DNA of 64,000 nucleotides. It comes from an uncultured Candidatus Saccharibacteria bacterium (lineage in GTDB: Bacteria > Patescibacteriota > Saccharimonadia > Saccharimonadales > UBA4665). Shown piece by piece: positions 27,701 to 36,432 of this stretch. The position numbers were made by a program, and so were the translations under genes. The stretch spans positions 79,110-143,109 of the forward strand of contig CALBGR010000017.1 of NCBI GenBank assembly GCA_937892705.1, read 5' to 3'. Each line of letters opens with the position of its first letter. Position 1 is the first letter of the stretch. Below the pieces are notes generated by a model. It made no database searches and was not told where the DNA came from. It saw nothing but the letters and a program-made list of their open reading frames with translations.

Positions 27701-29442
27701 GACTTTTGCTCCTCCTTAGACTCTGAAGCCGCCAGCGCCTTGTTTGGATCTTCAATATCAGCATCAACTTTGGTTTCAGGTAGCTCAACACCTTCTTCCG
27801 GTTCAAATATCGTACCCGGTTTATGCGCATCCTTATGGTGATGATCGTCAGTCTTTTTCTTCTTCGGTCTTAGGCTAAACTTCTTTTTATGCTCTTCTTT
27901 ATGATTTTCGTCTGGCTGTTTTTTCTTTGCTGCATCATCCTTCGCTGCTTCAGGCTGCTTAGCGGCTTCTGTCTGCTTTTCTTCATCGGCCGGTTTTTTG
28001 TCAGCTGCCTGCACTAAACACTTTGCTTTCAGTGCCTCGCGAGCTGCAATATACGTCGGCGACTCATCAGTGCCATCGTCTTCCGGACCTACCTGTGCAG
28101 CATATTCTTTTACAGCTTTTTTCATAGCTTCTATATCAAAGGATTCGCCTGGATTCATATTCACGACGATATCCAGAAGCAATTGCTGCTCCATAAAATT
28201 GTACGTCTCACCAATTGCTTGATTAAACAGCTTGTAAAGATTTTTACCTTTTTCATAATCTGCAGCTGCTTCTTCAGAAAGTTCAGACCCAAAGTGAGTA
28301 TATTCTTCGGCTTGCGCATACGCGGCTAAAGCTTTGTTCGTCTGTACAGCCAAAGCCTTTTGGCGCTTATTATGCCCGGCACCACCTACACGCGTCACAC
28401 TTAGTCCGGTGCTAATCGCAGGGCGCATCACTTCCCGGAACACTTCCATATCCAAAATCCACTGACCATCAGTCATAGACATGACGTTAGTTGGCAAGTA
28501 GGCCGTAATATCACCACCTGGCGCGTATACAATTGGCAGGATAGTTTGGGTTGCATTGTTGCGACTCAGCTTACCAGCACGTTCTACGAGTGATGAATGG
28601 ACATAGAACATGTCACCTGGATACGAGTCACGTCCCGGGCTTACACCAGCAAGCAATGAAATTTCTCGATATGCCATTGCATGACTTGTCAAATCATCAT
28701 AAATAACCAATGTATCCTCACCCAAGTACTGCCACAAGTATTCACCCATTGCCGCCGCCACATACGGCGCCAAATAGTTCAGCACTAGCGATTCAAACAT
28801 CGTCGCCGCAATCACAATCGTCTTATGAAGCGCACCATTAGTTTCGAGCCGATCTACCAGCTCTATCAAATCTGCTCGACGCTTACCTATCAGCACGTAT
28901 ATCGTCGTAATATCAGTACTGCGCTGGTTAATAGCAATTTGAGTTGCTAGTGAGCTTTTGCCGCTTTTACCATCACCAAGTAGCGCCATACGTTGCCCGC
29001 GTGCCAAAGAGTACAGAATATCAAGCGTAATAATCCCCGTTTCAAGCGGTGTATCAAGCAGTTCACGCTCATACAGCATCGGTGCATTATGGAAAATCGG
29101 CCACGTTCCATCCGGTTCAATCGGACCCTTGCCGTCAAGCGGTTCGCCAAGTACTGAAATAACCCGTCCTCGATAATTCTCGCCAACACGTGTCACCAAT
29201 TTCTCATGCTGTAATACTGCTATCATGCCAATCGTCACACTCGTTGACCCAAGATGAAGCACCACCACATAGTCTTCGTAAATGTGATGCACATACCCCT
29301 TGCTGCCGTCTTCAAACATAACTACCGCATGTATGTTAATCGGCTGAAGACCCCGAACACGCACCAAAAACTTATCAACGCTAATAACTTCGCCAATCGG
29401 CTTACCGCTCGCAACCAGTTTTTCAAACTGTGTATGTGCCAT
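27697..29442 (-). CDS. atpA: F1-type ATPase alpha subunit with charged C-terminal extension
   Basis: Non-catalytic nucleotide-binding subunit of 581 residues. The P-loop is GDGKSGKSS (usual GDRQTGKT), the arginine finger SVTRVGGAG is kept, and YPGDMFYVHSSLVERA is typical. Two oddities: the N-terminal helix of about 25 residues that docks the delta subunit is missing, because the protein starts almost directly in the beta-barrel. In addition, about 80 extra residues at the C-terminus are rich in Lys, Glu and His (KKKTDDHHHKDAHKPG). It lies next to atpH with no gap. Confidence 0.93.
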   Translation of the reverse strand: MAHTQFEKLVASGKPIGEVISVDKFLVRVRGLQPINIHAVVMFEDGSKGYVHHIYEDYVVVLHLGSTSVTIGMIAVLQHEKLVTRVGENYRGRVISVLGEPLDGKGPIEPDGTWPIFHNAPMLYERELLDTPLETGIITLDILYSLARGQRMALLGDGKSGKSSLATQIAINQRSTDITTIYVLIGKRRADLIELVDRLETNGALHKTIVIAATMFESLVLNYLAPYVAAAMGEYLWQYLGEDTLVIYDDLTSHAMAYREISLLAGVSPGRDSYPGDMFYVHSSLVERAGKLSRNNATQTILPIVYAPGGDITAYLPTNVMSMTDGQWILDMEVFREVMRPAISTGLSVTRVGGAGHNKRQKALAVQTNKALAAYAQAEEYTHFGSELSEEAAADYEKGKNLYKLFNQAIGETYNFMEQQLLLDIVVNMNPGESFDIEAMKKAVKEYAAQVGPEDDGTDESPTYIAAREALKAKCLVQAADKKPADEEKQTEAAKQPEAAKDDAAKKKQPDENHKEEHKKKFSLRPKKKKTDDHHHKDAHKPGTIFEPEEGVELPETKVDADIEDPNKALAASESKEEQKS

Positions 29443-29964
29443 CTACTGCCTCGCTACTACTGATTTAATGGCTTGCACCAGCGCTGGCCGCTCGTCCTTA
29501 AATCGTTTACGCAAACTAAAGTCATAAATATGGTCAGGTGTACGTACAACACAACCGCCAATAATCGCCGGCTGCAAACCAATTGTTATCAATGCGCTTG
29601 GATGTAAATTCTGACGAATCCACGTCACTAACTGCCCCGTAATATTGGGCGCAGGATCAACTGCAAAAGTAACCTGTATATTTGGCGCTTTTTCCTTTAC
29701 CCCTCGTAAGGAGTTCAGTAGCCGTTTACGTTCATTGAGATTAGTAATATCTATATTGTTGAGCGTAATTACCTCTACAAGCGCCCGACTCATTGCCGGA
29801 ATAGTAAGCGGCTGATCCGGTGTGCGAATAGCCTGCTCCTCCAAAGCATAATCTACCTGCTCAATTTCACGTAACACTCGTGAAACATCAGCCCGCCCAA
29901 TCAGTGCAGGCGGGAGTCCAAACCGCGTGTCACCGTCGATTTTTACCGCATGACTCATAGCCAC
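29443..29964 (-). CDS. atpH: F1-type ATPase delta subunit
   Basis: Peripheral-stalk subunit of 173 residues linking F1 to the b subunit. The C-terminal signature is clear: PAIIGGCVVRTPDHIYDFSLRKRF matches the IVGGVVVRTGNKVYDGSLRGKL type. The N-terminal helical domain is recognisable only loosely. The ATG overlaps the b-subunit gene by 10 bases. Because the alpha subunit lacks its delta-docking helix, the contact between the two may differ from the textbook one. Confidence 0.85.
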   Translation of the reverse strand: MAMSHAVKIDGDTRFGLPPALIGRADVSRVLREIEQVDYALEEQAIRTPDQPLTIPAMSRALVEVITLNNIDITNLNERKRLLNSLRGVKEKAPNIQVTFAVDPAPNITGQLVTWIRQNLHPSALITIGLQPAIIGGCVVRTPDHIYDFSLRKRFKDERPALVQAIKSVVARQ

Positions 29965-30590
29965 ATATCCCTTCGCATCGATTCTTTTTGAGCTTCCATT
30001 TCGCGCAAGATAAGCGGCATTTGATCTTTAAGATCGATCTGCTGACCAACAGCTTTCAGTACATAATAACTAACGATTTCCGCCATATTCGCTTCAAATT
30101 CGGCAATCATCTTGGTCTTTTCCGCTTCTACATCCTTCTTCAGCTGCTGCATTAGCGCTACTTGCTGTTCCTGCGCAGCCGCCACCGTCTTATTTAAGGA
30201 ATCAACCGCAGCCTGTTGCACATCTTTAATAGACTGTTGATATGCAGCAAACTCTTCTTCCAGCTTGCCGCTGATTTCTTTTTTGAGATATTCATTAATT
30301 TCAGAAGTAGTTAAACGCAAATCCTGCTGCAAGAACATTGCATTTTCGCTAATAACCTTCTGGAAATCAAGCCGTGCTTTATTGCGCAACTCTTCATGAA
30401 ATTCCTTACTGAATATGTGGTATATGTTGTCTTGCATGAGCTTTTCATATGACTCAGCAAGCTCTTTTTTAGATTTTTGCTTGTCTTTACCGTCTTTCTT
30501 TTTGTCGCCTGAAGCTAGCACCGCTACCAAAATAATCAACGCCACACCTATAACTGATGCGCCAATTATTATAATGAGAGTCTTATCCAT
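29955..30590 (-). CDS. atpF: F-type ATPase b-like stator subunit
   Basis: A 211-residue protein with one N-terminal transmembrane helix (about 3-27), a Lys-rich stop-transfer segment and a long charged helix likely to form a coiled coil, as in subunit b of the peripheral stalk. It is longer than typical b subunits (about 160), and the sequence itself is not diagnostic. The call relies on position and architecture. The ribosome binding site is GGTGGG. Confidence 0.75.
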   Translation of the reverse strand: MDKTLIIIIGASVIGVALIILVAVLASGDKKKDGKDKQKSKKELAESYEKLMQDNIYHIFSKEFHEELRNKARLDFQKVISENAMFLQQDLRLTTSEINEYLKKEISGKLEEEFAAYQQSIKDVQQAAVDSLNKTVAAAQEQQVALMQQLKKDVEAEKTKMIAEFEANMAEIVSYYVLKAVGQQIDLKDQMPLILREMEAQKESMRRDMWL

Positions 30591-30615
30591 AGCTAGCCCA
30601 CCACTCTTTCAATAA

Positions 30616-31509
30616 TCATAACCTTAATAACAAATATACCGTAAACAGTCCGATTATCAAAACCAAGATACTCGTCAAAATAACCTGTAAAAGTCCGCGC
30701 AAAATAGATTTTTTAGAAAGCGGATTACGTCCGATTGAGATGATTGCACTGCGGACACCGGCATACAGCAGTACCAGCGCAATAATAATCGTAATGGTTG
30801 TAATAGCCACACTCAAATACAGCCGAAACTGACTTACTGGCTTATTGGCAATTTGCTGGCCTACCCGCTCGAGTAGTCTTGGCACATTAGCTTTTGTACT
30901 GATGTCTTCGGGGTTTTTACGTATGTCAATTGCAATAGGTATCACACCAATACCAACTTGCTTGAATACATTACCGTTTGTATCTTTTAATGTCGTACTG
31001 CCTATGAGATTATTTTTGCCGTCAAAGCTTGCCAACGCTTTACCAAATAAGATTTTCTGTTTTGGACTAGACTTCATTAGCGTACCGTTCAATGATGAAA
31101 TCACTAATGTATCACCTGCCTCTATTGGCCCATTCTCATTAGTCACCATCGCATCGTACCGGCCAGTTGTTGCCACAAACACCTGATTCGCTGCAGTGTT
31201 ACTAGAGATAGTAATCGGCAAATCATTTGTGCTAACTACTACCCCAAATGCCTTATTAAGCTGTTTTTGGGTTGCAGTTACTACTTTTGACGGTTCTTTT
31301 TCATCTGGCTGTACAACTGTACCTACCCGAAACCGAACATCAGCATAATATGGCTGCGGCGTAAGACCGTCTTGCTCAAGTGTTTTTACCTCTTTGTTCT
31401 TGTTTTGGCTGTTTTGGTCCTCAGTTTGTGCAGACACTACCGCACTACCAATAACACCCACTACCAATGCACAAACCAAAGCAGAAAATATCTTTATCTT
31501 TCGAAACAT
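30616..31509 (-). CDS. Extracytoplasmic-domain protein with c-subunit-like membrane hairpin
   Basis: A 297-residue protein placed first in the ATPase operon, where a and c subunits are expected. A signal peptide (about 1-28) leads into a beta-rich outside domain (about 45-215) with GPIEAGDTLVISSLNG and FGKALASFDG, resembling peptidase-G2-like repeats of CPR surface proteins. The C-terminus is a two-helix hairpin (about 228-297) joined by the loop SIGRNPLSKKSI, like the RQP/RNP loop of ATPase subunit c. The essential Asp/Glu of the second helix is absent (ILTSILVLI), and helix 1 lacks the Gly pattern. A true proton-carrying c subunit is unlikely. Confidence 0.6.
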   Translation of the reverse strand: MFRKIKIFSALVCALVVGVIGSAVVSAQTEDQNSQNKNKEVKTLEQDGLTPQPYYADVRFRVGTVVQPDEKEPSKVVTATQKQLNKAFGVVVSTNDLPITISSNTAANQVFVATTGRYDAMVTNENGPIEAGDTLVISSLNGTLMKSSPKQKILFGKALASFDGKNNLIGSTTLKDTNGNVFKQVGIGVIPIAIDIRKNPEDISTKANVPRLLERVGQQIANKPVSQFRLYLSVAITTITIIIALVLLYAGVRSAIISIGRNPLSKKSILRGLLQVILTSILVLIIGLFTVYLLLRL

Positions 31510-31547
31510 AATTTTCAATTCAGCAACCTCAGTGAGACGCTTATGCT

Positions 31548-32696
31548 TTAAGTATACAAGATTTCACGCAAGGTTTGTACGGTATAATCTATATCTTCTT
31601 TAGACGTATCTTTTCCTAATGTAAAGCGCAAACTCGCTCGGGCATCCTCATCAGAGACACCCATAGCCTTAAGCACATGACTCGGCTCCTCATTGCTTGC
31701 ACTACATGCTGACCCCGCAGCTGCTAAAATACCTCTCTCGTCCAACGCAAAAATAAGCCGCTCATTATCCTTGCCAGGCAGTGTCACATGCACATTATTC
31801 GGCAAACGATGCTTACGCGACCCATTTATAACAATCTCTGAAAATTGCTCGCTCAAGCGTTCAATAAAATAATTCTGAAGTTCACGCATATGTTCAACGC
31901 TTTCATGACGCATGCTTTGTGCTTTCTCTAAAGCTGTTGCAAAACCAATTGCTTGCGCAACATTCTCCGTTCCGCTCCGAATGTTTCGCTCCTGACCACC
32001 ACCCTCTATTTGCGGCTTAAGCTGGACGTGGCTCGCCACAAACAAAGCACCTGACTGCTTCGGACCGTAAATCTTTCCACCATTGACCGTCATCAAGTCC
32101 ACACCAAGCCGCGACACATGCAAATCTAAATAATTTCCCGCCTGACATGCATCAGTATGCAAAAATAGCGGCAACAAATTACCTGTTTTACGACGTTCTT
32201 CCCGAACACGCTGCACAAGCTGCGCCACCTGACGAATCGGCTGAATTGTACCCACCTCATTATTTGCATACATGACACTAATGAGTACTGTCTTATCGGT
32301 AATAAGACCAGGCAACGCTTCAAGATCAACTGTTCCATCAGCAGCAACCGGAATGCGCGCATGAGCAAAATTCTCCGCAGGAGCCAAAACTGACTCATGT
32401 TCAATGCCGCTTACCAAAAGCTCAGCATCAGGGTACTGTTGAAGCACCCCCTTAATAGCCAAGTTATTTGCTTCAGTACCACCAGCAGTAAAAACAATCT
32501 CACTTGGCCGAGCACCGATAGTCTGCGCCACCTTGCTACGAGCTGCATCCAAATCCTTTTTTACAGCCTGAGCTGCAAGGTAAGTTGCCGAAGGATTATG
32601 AAATTTATCAGTAAAATAGGAACGCATTGCATCAAACACCGCTGGATCAAGCGGTGTAGCCGCAGCATAATCAAGATAAATTGTCTTACGAACCAT
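31548..32696 (-). CDS. iscS: Cysteine desulfurase (IscS/NifS family)
   Basis: PLP enzyme taking sulfur from cysteine as a persulfide for tRNA thiolation or Fe-S clusters. The 382 residues include YLDYAAATP at the N-terminus, TAGGTEANNLAI, the PLP lysine in VNGGKIYGPK (usual SGHKIYGPK) and the active-site Cys in GSACSASNEEPSHVL. No iscU is seen nearby, so tRNA thiolation through MnmA is the likeliest use here. TATACT lies nine bases before the ATG. Confidence 0.93.
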   Translation of the reverse strand: MVRKTIYLDYAAATPLDPAVFDAMRSYFTDKFHNPSATYLAAQAVKKDLDAARSKVAQTIGARPSEIVFTAGGTEANNLAIKGVLQQYPDAELLVSGIEHESVLAPAENFAHARIPVAADGTVDLEALPGLITDKTVLISVMYANNEVGTIQPIRQVAQLVQRVREERRKTGNLLPLFLHTDACQAGNYLDLHVSRLGVDLMTVNGGKIYGPKQSGALFVASHVQLKPQIEGGGQERNIRSGTENVAQAIGFATALEKAQSMRHESVEHMRELQNYFIERLSEQFSEIVINGSRKHRLPNNVHVTLPGKDNERLIFALDERGILAAAGSACSASNEEPSHVLKAMGVSDEDARASLRFTLGKDTSKEDIDYTVQTLREILYT

Positions 32697-32723
32697 CTAC
32701 TAATAAGTATAGCGCAGCAAGGT

Positions 32724-33098
32724 TTAGATCATGCCAAGCATGCGTCGGTACTCAGCATCTACACGCTGTGTATAGGCGCGTACCGCTTGCTTAAAGTTGC
32801 GCAATTCTTCTGGTGAAAGCGCCTGATACGACGCGGCACCTTGTGATTTTACAATGCCACTTGGCCGCACATCATAACGAGTAGTAACAGCCTGGTGCTT
32901 ACCCTTCTCGTCAAACCACTCTTCATGCCACACCCACGTATATTCATCCAAACAGAAAAACTCACGACGATGATTCTTTGGCAATGGACCAAATAACTGC
33001 CCACCAATACGTGCTTCAAAGTGGATAAGCGCTTTCTTAAAACGTGCCTTCCTATCGGCCGCACGCTGTTTTAAAAGGCTACTAAGCGGATTGATCAT
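32724..33098 (-). CDS. Small charged protein of unknown function
   Basis: 124 residues, rich in Arg, Lys, Glu and aromatic residues (FFCLDEYTWVWHEEWFDEKG), with no membrane helix. I do not recognise the family. The start overlaps the end of a 42-residue gene by 17 bases, and that gene follows tatD by four bases. This indicates an operon metG-tatD-small gene-this gene. Confidence 0.65.
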   Translation of the reverse strand: MINPLSSLLKQRAADRKARFKKALIHFEARIGGQLFGPLPKNHRREFFCLDEYTWVWHEEWFDEKGKHQAVTTRYDVRPSGIVKSQGAASYQALSPEELRNFKQAVRAYTQRVDAEYRRMLGMI

Positions 33099-33210
33099 AA
33101 TCTGGAGCCTCCTCCGCGTTCGCTAAAGCACGCAAAACTTGCGACCTGCGTTCTTTTATATCAGGTATATATTCTGGCGAAACAGCTGCTTCGTGGTTAA
33201 ACTCACTCAT
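33082..33210 (-). CDS. 42-residue microprotein between tatD and an unknown gene
   Basis: A short reading frame starting MSEFNHEAAVSPEYIPDIKE and ending in PDYDQSA. It begins four bases after the tatD stop and runs 17 bases into the next gene, so it fills an otherwise empty gap in a tight operon. Its composition is acidic with a central helix. It could serve only to couple translation. I recognise no family. Confidence 0.55.
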   Translation of the reverse strand: MSEFNHEAAVSPEYIPDIKERRSQVLRALANAEEAPDYDQSA

Positions 33211-33214
33211 AGTC

Positions 33215-34030
33215 TTATATGTTAAACAGTTTTCGAGCGTTGGTAGTGGTCGCTTCGGCTAATTCCTGTAATTTATCACCTCTTAATTGAGCCAGAAACT
33301 CCCCTACTGTACGCACGTGTTTTAACTGACAAATTGTACCACGGTACGGAATTGGTGTCAAGAATGGCGCATCTGTTTCAAGGAGTAACCTACCCAAAGG
33401 CACCTTTTTTGCCGCTTCCAGCTGTTCTTCACGTTTCGTAAACGTCATAATACCATTCAGACCCACATACAGACTCTCTCGCGCTAGAACCTGTTCTAAG
33501 TCTTCCTTGGTACTACTAAAGCTGTGTACCACCCCCGTAACCCCTGGATACTGATCAATAATTGGCCAGAAATCCGAAAACGCCTCTCGAACATGAAATA
33601 TCACCGGTAAATTATGTTTCTGTGCTAAATCCAGTTGAAACTTAAATATCTCTATTTGTGCCTCTTTCGGAGAATGGTTGTAATAAAAATCCAACCCACA
33701 CTCACCAATCGCCTTTACTTTCGGCTTTTTCAGTAAGCTTTTGAATAGATCTAACTTCTCAGGATTATCAAGATGATCTTGCGCCTCGTGTGGATGAATA
33801 CCAATACTTGCCCACAACCCCTCTCTATCCTGCACACACTCAACTGCCAATTCGCTATCTGGTGCAGTAGTACCTACACACATCGCTCGAGTAACACCAA
33901 CTGCCTTGGCATCGGCCAACACCGGTTCAATATCGGTTATTCCACCTTTAACCCATTTTTCGTGAACCGGTGTCGTGTCCCGCAAAATTTCATGAATATG
34001 ACAATGCGTATCAAAAAATTCCATACTCAT
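33215..34030 (-). CDS. tatD: TatD family metal-dependent deoxyribonuclease
   Basis: TIM-barrel hydrolase of 271 residues. The metal ligands are visible: DTHCHIHE at the N-terminus, GECGLDFYY with the Glu, FHVREAF, VVHSFSS and LLETDAPFL with the last Asp. The family trims DNA in repair and may remove D-aminoacyl groups. It follows metG by three bases and is co-transcribed with it, a frequent arrangement in bacteria. The Met start at residue 1 is 6 bases before a second Met; either is possible. Confidence 0.93.
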   Translation of the reverse strand: MSMEFFDTHCHIHEILRDTTPVHEKWVKGGITDIEPVLADAKAVGVTRAMCVGTTAPDSELAVECVQDREGLWASIGIHPHEAQDHLDNPEKLDLFKSLLKKPKVKAIGECGLDFYYNHSPKEAQIEIFKFQLDLAQKHNLPVIFHVREAFSDFWPIIDQYPGVTGVVHSFSSTKEDLEQVLARESLYVGLNGIMTFTKREEQLEAAKKVPLGRLLLETDAPFLTPIPYRGTICQLKHVRTVGEFLAQLRGDKLQELAEATTTNARKLFNI

Positions 34031-34033
34031 ACA

Positions 34034-35488
34034 CTACCCCTGGGCTAGAGGCTGATCGTACTTTGGGAAAAGTGTTTCTTTGAGTGGACGAACCACGCCT
34101 TCTGAGAAGATATTGCGGATCTTTACCGCAGTATCTGGCATAAACGGTTCAAGCAAATTGGCAATTTCCAGCAAGTAACTCGCCTGGTATGCAAGCACTT
34201 CGCGCAAGTGGTCAGTATCGTTTTCTTTAGCAATGACCCATGGTTTTGTGTCGTCAATGTAGCGGTTCAAACCACGGACGCTATCCCAAATACTTTCGAG
34301 CGCACGATCAAAGCGACATTCACTGATAGCTTCTTCAATCGGCCCCGTATCGTGGCTTGCCGGCGGAATCTCCCCGATGATACCGTTTTGATATTTCATA
34401 ATCATTGCAGCTGTTCGCTGTACAGCGTTACCAAGTTCGTTGGCAAGCTCATTATTGTAGGCAAGCTCAAACTTCTCCCATGTGAAATCACCGTCTTCAT
34501 ACGATGGTATATGGCGCAAGAAGTAGTACCGAAAAGCATCAACACCATACTTCTCAATAATCTCATGTGGCGAGATGACATTGCCAAGACTCTTGCTCAT
34601 CTTCTGGCCATCAACATTGATAAAGCCATGCACATACAGTTTTGATGGAAGTGCCACACCCAAACTCATCAGCATAGCTGGCCAAATTGCGGCATGGAAG
34701 CGAATTATATCTTTGCCGATTACCTGCACATTAGCCGGCCAGAAGTTTTTGAAATCCTCATGCTCCGGATATCCAAGCACTGTAATATAGTTCATTAGCG
34801 CCTCAAACCAAACATACATCACCTGCGTGTCGTCGCCCGGCACTGGAACACCCCAAGACAGCTTATCTTTCGGACGACTAATACTTATATCCTCAAGACC
34901 TTCATTTAGTAGCGACAAAATCTCATTTTTGCGGGTCGCTGGCACAATTTCAAATTGCCCAGATTCGATTGCCTTGCGAATTTGGTCAGTATATTTACTT
35001 AATGCGAAAAAGTAGTTTTCCTCTTCAAGCTTCTGATACGCCTGCGGATGATTAGGATTGGTACGTTCAGGATCTACCTGCCCTTCAGGCACAAACTCTT
35101 CCTGGCGAACATCATACCAGCCAGTATATTTAGCCTTATATATATCCTTCTCCAACGCTTTCCATACTAATTGCGCCCGCTGCTCATGCCCAGGATCAGT
35201 CGTGCGGATAAAACGATCATTACTAGCATTGAGCAACCTACAAAGCTCACGGTATTTCTGACTTACCTCATCGGTAAACTGCTTCGGTGTTTTTCCAAGA
35301 CTAGCCGCCTTTTCAGCCACCTTTGTACCATGCTCATCAGTACCTGTACTAAAGATGACTGGCACTTTTTTCGCACGCGCATGACGTGCCAATACATCGG
35401 CCATAATTAACTCCATTGCAAAACCAATGTGCGGATCACCATTTACATAAGGAATTGAAGTTGTAACGTAGTAATTATTCGCTTTCAT
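34034..35488 (-). CDS. metG: Methionyl-tRNA synthetase (short form)
   Basis: Class I aminoacyl-tRNA synthetase of 484 residues. HIGF stands for the HIGH motif (YVNGDPHIGFA), DGQKMSKSLGN gives KMSKS, and the helical anticodon-binding domain follows with the signature FTWEKFELAYNNELANELGN. There is no C-terminal EMAP-like dimerisation domain. The insert lacks an obvious zinc-binding Cys cluster. TACAAT lies eight bases before the ATG. A terminator for the upstream HIT gene separates the two transcripts. Confidence 0.95.
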   Translation of the reverse strand: MKANNYYVTTSIPYVNGDPHIGFAMELIMADVLARHARAKKVPVIFSTGTDEHGTKVAEKAASLGKTPKQFTDEVSQKYRELCRLLNASNDRFIRTTDPGHEQRAQLVWKALEKDIYKAKYTGWYDVRQEEFVPEGQVDPERTNPNHPQAYQKLEEENYFFALSKYTDQIRKAIESGQFEIVPATRKNEILSLLNEGLEDISISRPKDKLSWGVPVPGDDTQVMYVWFEALMNYITVLGYPEHEDFKNFWPANVQVIGKDIIRFHAAIWPAMLMSLGVALPSKLYVHGFINVDGQKMSKSLGNVISPHEIIEKYGVDAFRYYFLRHIPSYEDGDFTWEKFELAYNNELANELGNAVQRTAAMIMKYQNGIIGEIPPASHDTGPIEEAISECRFDRALESIWDSVRGLNRYIDDTKPWVIAKENDTDHLREVLAYQASYLLEIANLLEPFMPDTAVKIRNIFSEGVVRPLKETLFPKYDQPLAQG

Positions 35489-35545
35489 CGTTAAGTATTG
35501 TACCCAGTTTCATTAAATAGTAGAAAACAAAACCCGAGAGAAACG

Positions 35546-35568
35546 AAAAAGAGCCTGCCCTTAGCAGG
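35546..35568 (-). terminator. Intrinsic terminator after the HIT gene
   Basis: Minus-strand stem CCTGC/GCAGG (35554-35558 and 35564-35568) with loop TAAGG, followed by GCTCTTTTTCG. The stem is short but well placed between the HIT gene and metG. Confidence 0.6.
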
Positions 35569-35624
35569 GCATCATGAGCAACAGCTTTTGATAACTTGAA
35601 GTTTGCATTACCTATTAGTATACC

Positions 35625-36035
35625 TTACTTCAGTAGTTTTGCGACTTCTTTCGCTTCAGTTTCGTCCAGATCAGTAAACAAATCAGCTTCAAACTGCTCC
35701 GAAACTTTATATAGATAATCCTCAAAATACCGAGGATATACATGAAAATGCACGTGATCTATTTTAAGTCTGCTTTGTTTCAAAAACGGTCGATAATTTT
35801 GACGAATATCGCAGCCGTCTCCGAGCTTACCAATAATTTTCTTCTCAATGAAAAAGATCAAATCAAAAATATCAGCAAGTTCTTCTTTAGTAAGCCCCCA
35901 CGGTTCTTCGATATGACGTTTTGGAATCACCAAAAAATGCCCCGGCACCTTTCGAGGATTACTCAAAATAGCGTGCGCAGTCTTATTTTCTTTCAGTATG
36001 CGATCTTTTACAGCACAAAATGGACAACTTTTCAT
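35625..36035 (-). CDS. HIT family nucleotide hydrolase/transferase
   Basis: A 136-residue histidine-triad protein. The N-terminus has a CPFC zinc-type pair (MKSCPFCAVKDRI), the HIT core includes HFLVIPKRHIE, and the triad is DHVHFHVYPR (HxHxHxx). Members hydrolyse nucleoside phosphoramidates or dinucleoside polyphosphates. The start MKSCPFC is chosen because TACAGT lies seven bases upstream; an earlier in-frame codon would read through the promoter. It lies downstream of the tRNA-Leu terminator. Confidence 0.88.
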   Translation of the reverse strand: MKSCPFCAVKDRILKENKTAHAILSNPRKVPGHFLVIPKRHIEEPWGLTKEELADIFDLIFFIEKKIIGKLGDGCDIRQNYRPFLKQSRLKIDHVHFHVYPRYFEDYLYKVSEQFEADLFTDLDETEAKEVAKLLK

Positions 36036-36071
36036 ATGTATAACTGTACAGAAAATAACACATTTCCCAAA

Positions 36072-36096
36072 CAAAAAAGTCGGTATTATACCGACT
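36072..36096 (-). terminator. Intrinsic terminator after tRNA-Leu
   Basis: Minus-strand AGTCGGTAT and ATACCGACT form a nearly loopless palindrome (36078-36096) followed by TTTTTTG. Confidence 0.85.
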
Positions 36097-36103
36097 CTTT
36101 CGT

Positions 36104-36191
36104 TGGTGGGCGAGGAGGGACTCGAACCCTCAAGCCTTATTCAGGCAACGGATTTTAAGTCCGTCGCGTATACCAATTCCGCCACTCGCCC
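36104..36191 (-). tRNA. tRNA-Leu(UAA)
   Basis: 88 nt including an encoded CCA. The acceptor stem is GGGCGAG/CTCGCCC with discriminator A, the anticodon loop CTTAAAA gives UAA, the long variable arm TTGCCTGAATAAGGC is typical of class II tRNA, and the T arm is GAGGGTTCGAGTCCCTC. It follows tRNA-Cys, but a terminator lies between them. Confidence 0.96.
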
Positions 36192-36206
36192 TAAAAAGTA
36201 ATAAAC

Positions 36207-36235
36207 AAAAACTCCACTTTCATCTAAAAGTGGAG
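36207..36235 (-). terminator. Intrinsic terminator overlapping tRNA-Cys 3' end
   Basis: Minus-strand CTCCACTTT/AAAGTGGAG (36227-36235 and 36212-36220) with loop TAGATG, followed by TTTTTG. The first five stem bases belong to the last bases of tRNA-Cys. Confidence 0.8.
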
Positions 36236-36304
36236 GCACCTACGGGATTCGAACCCGTGTACGCGGTTTTGCAGACCGCTGCGTAACCACTCCGCCAAGG
36301 CGCC
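36231..36304 (-). tRNA. tRNA-Cys(GCA)
   Basis: 74 nt with encoded CCA. The acceptor GGCGCCT pairs with AGGTGCC (one G-U), discriminator U is normal for Cys, anticodon loop CTGCAAA gives GCA, and the T arm is CGGGTTCGAATCCCG. Confidence 0.96.
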
Positions 36305-36432
36305 CTAACCAACACAATACTACGCTAGTATAACAGATAACTATCCCTGTTTGTAGATACTCTCTCTAGATTAATTGTTAGAAAAAAGATAGCATAGCAA
36401 TATAAACGCTTACGACAACAAGGAGAACAGTT

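Noticed and set aside
36085..36201. Reading frames across tRNA-Leu giving GEEGLEPSSLIQATDFKS-type peptides
   Set aside because: These are translations of a tRNA gene on the opposite strand and a known annotation artefact.
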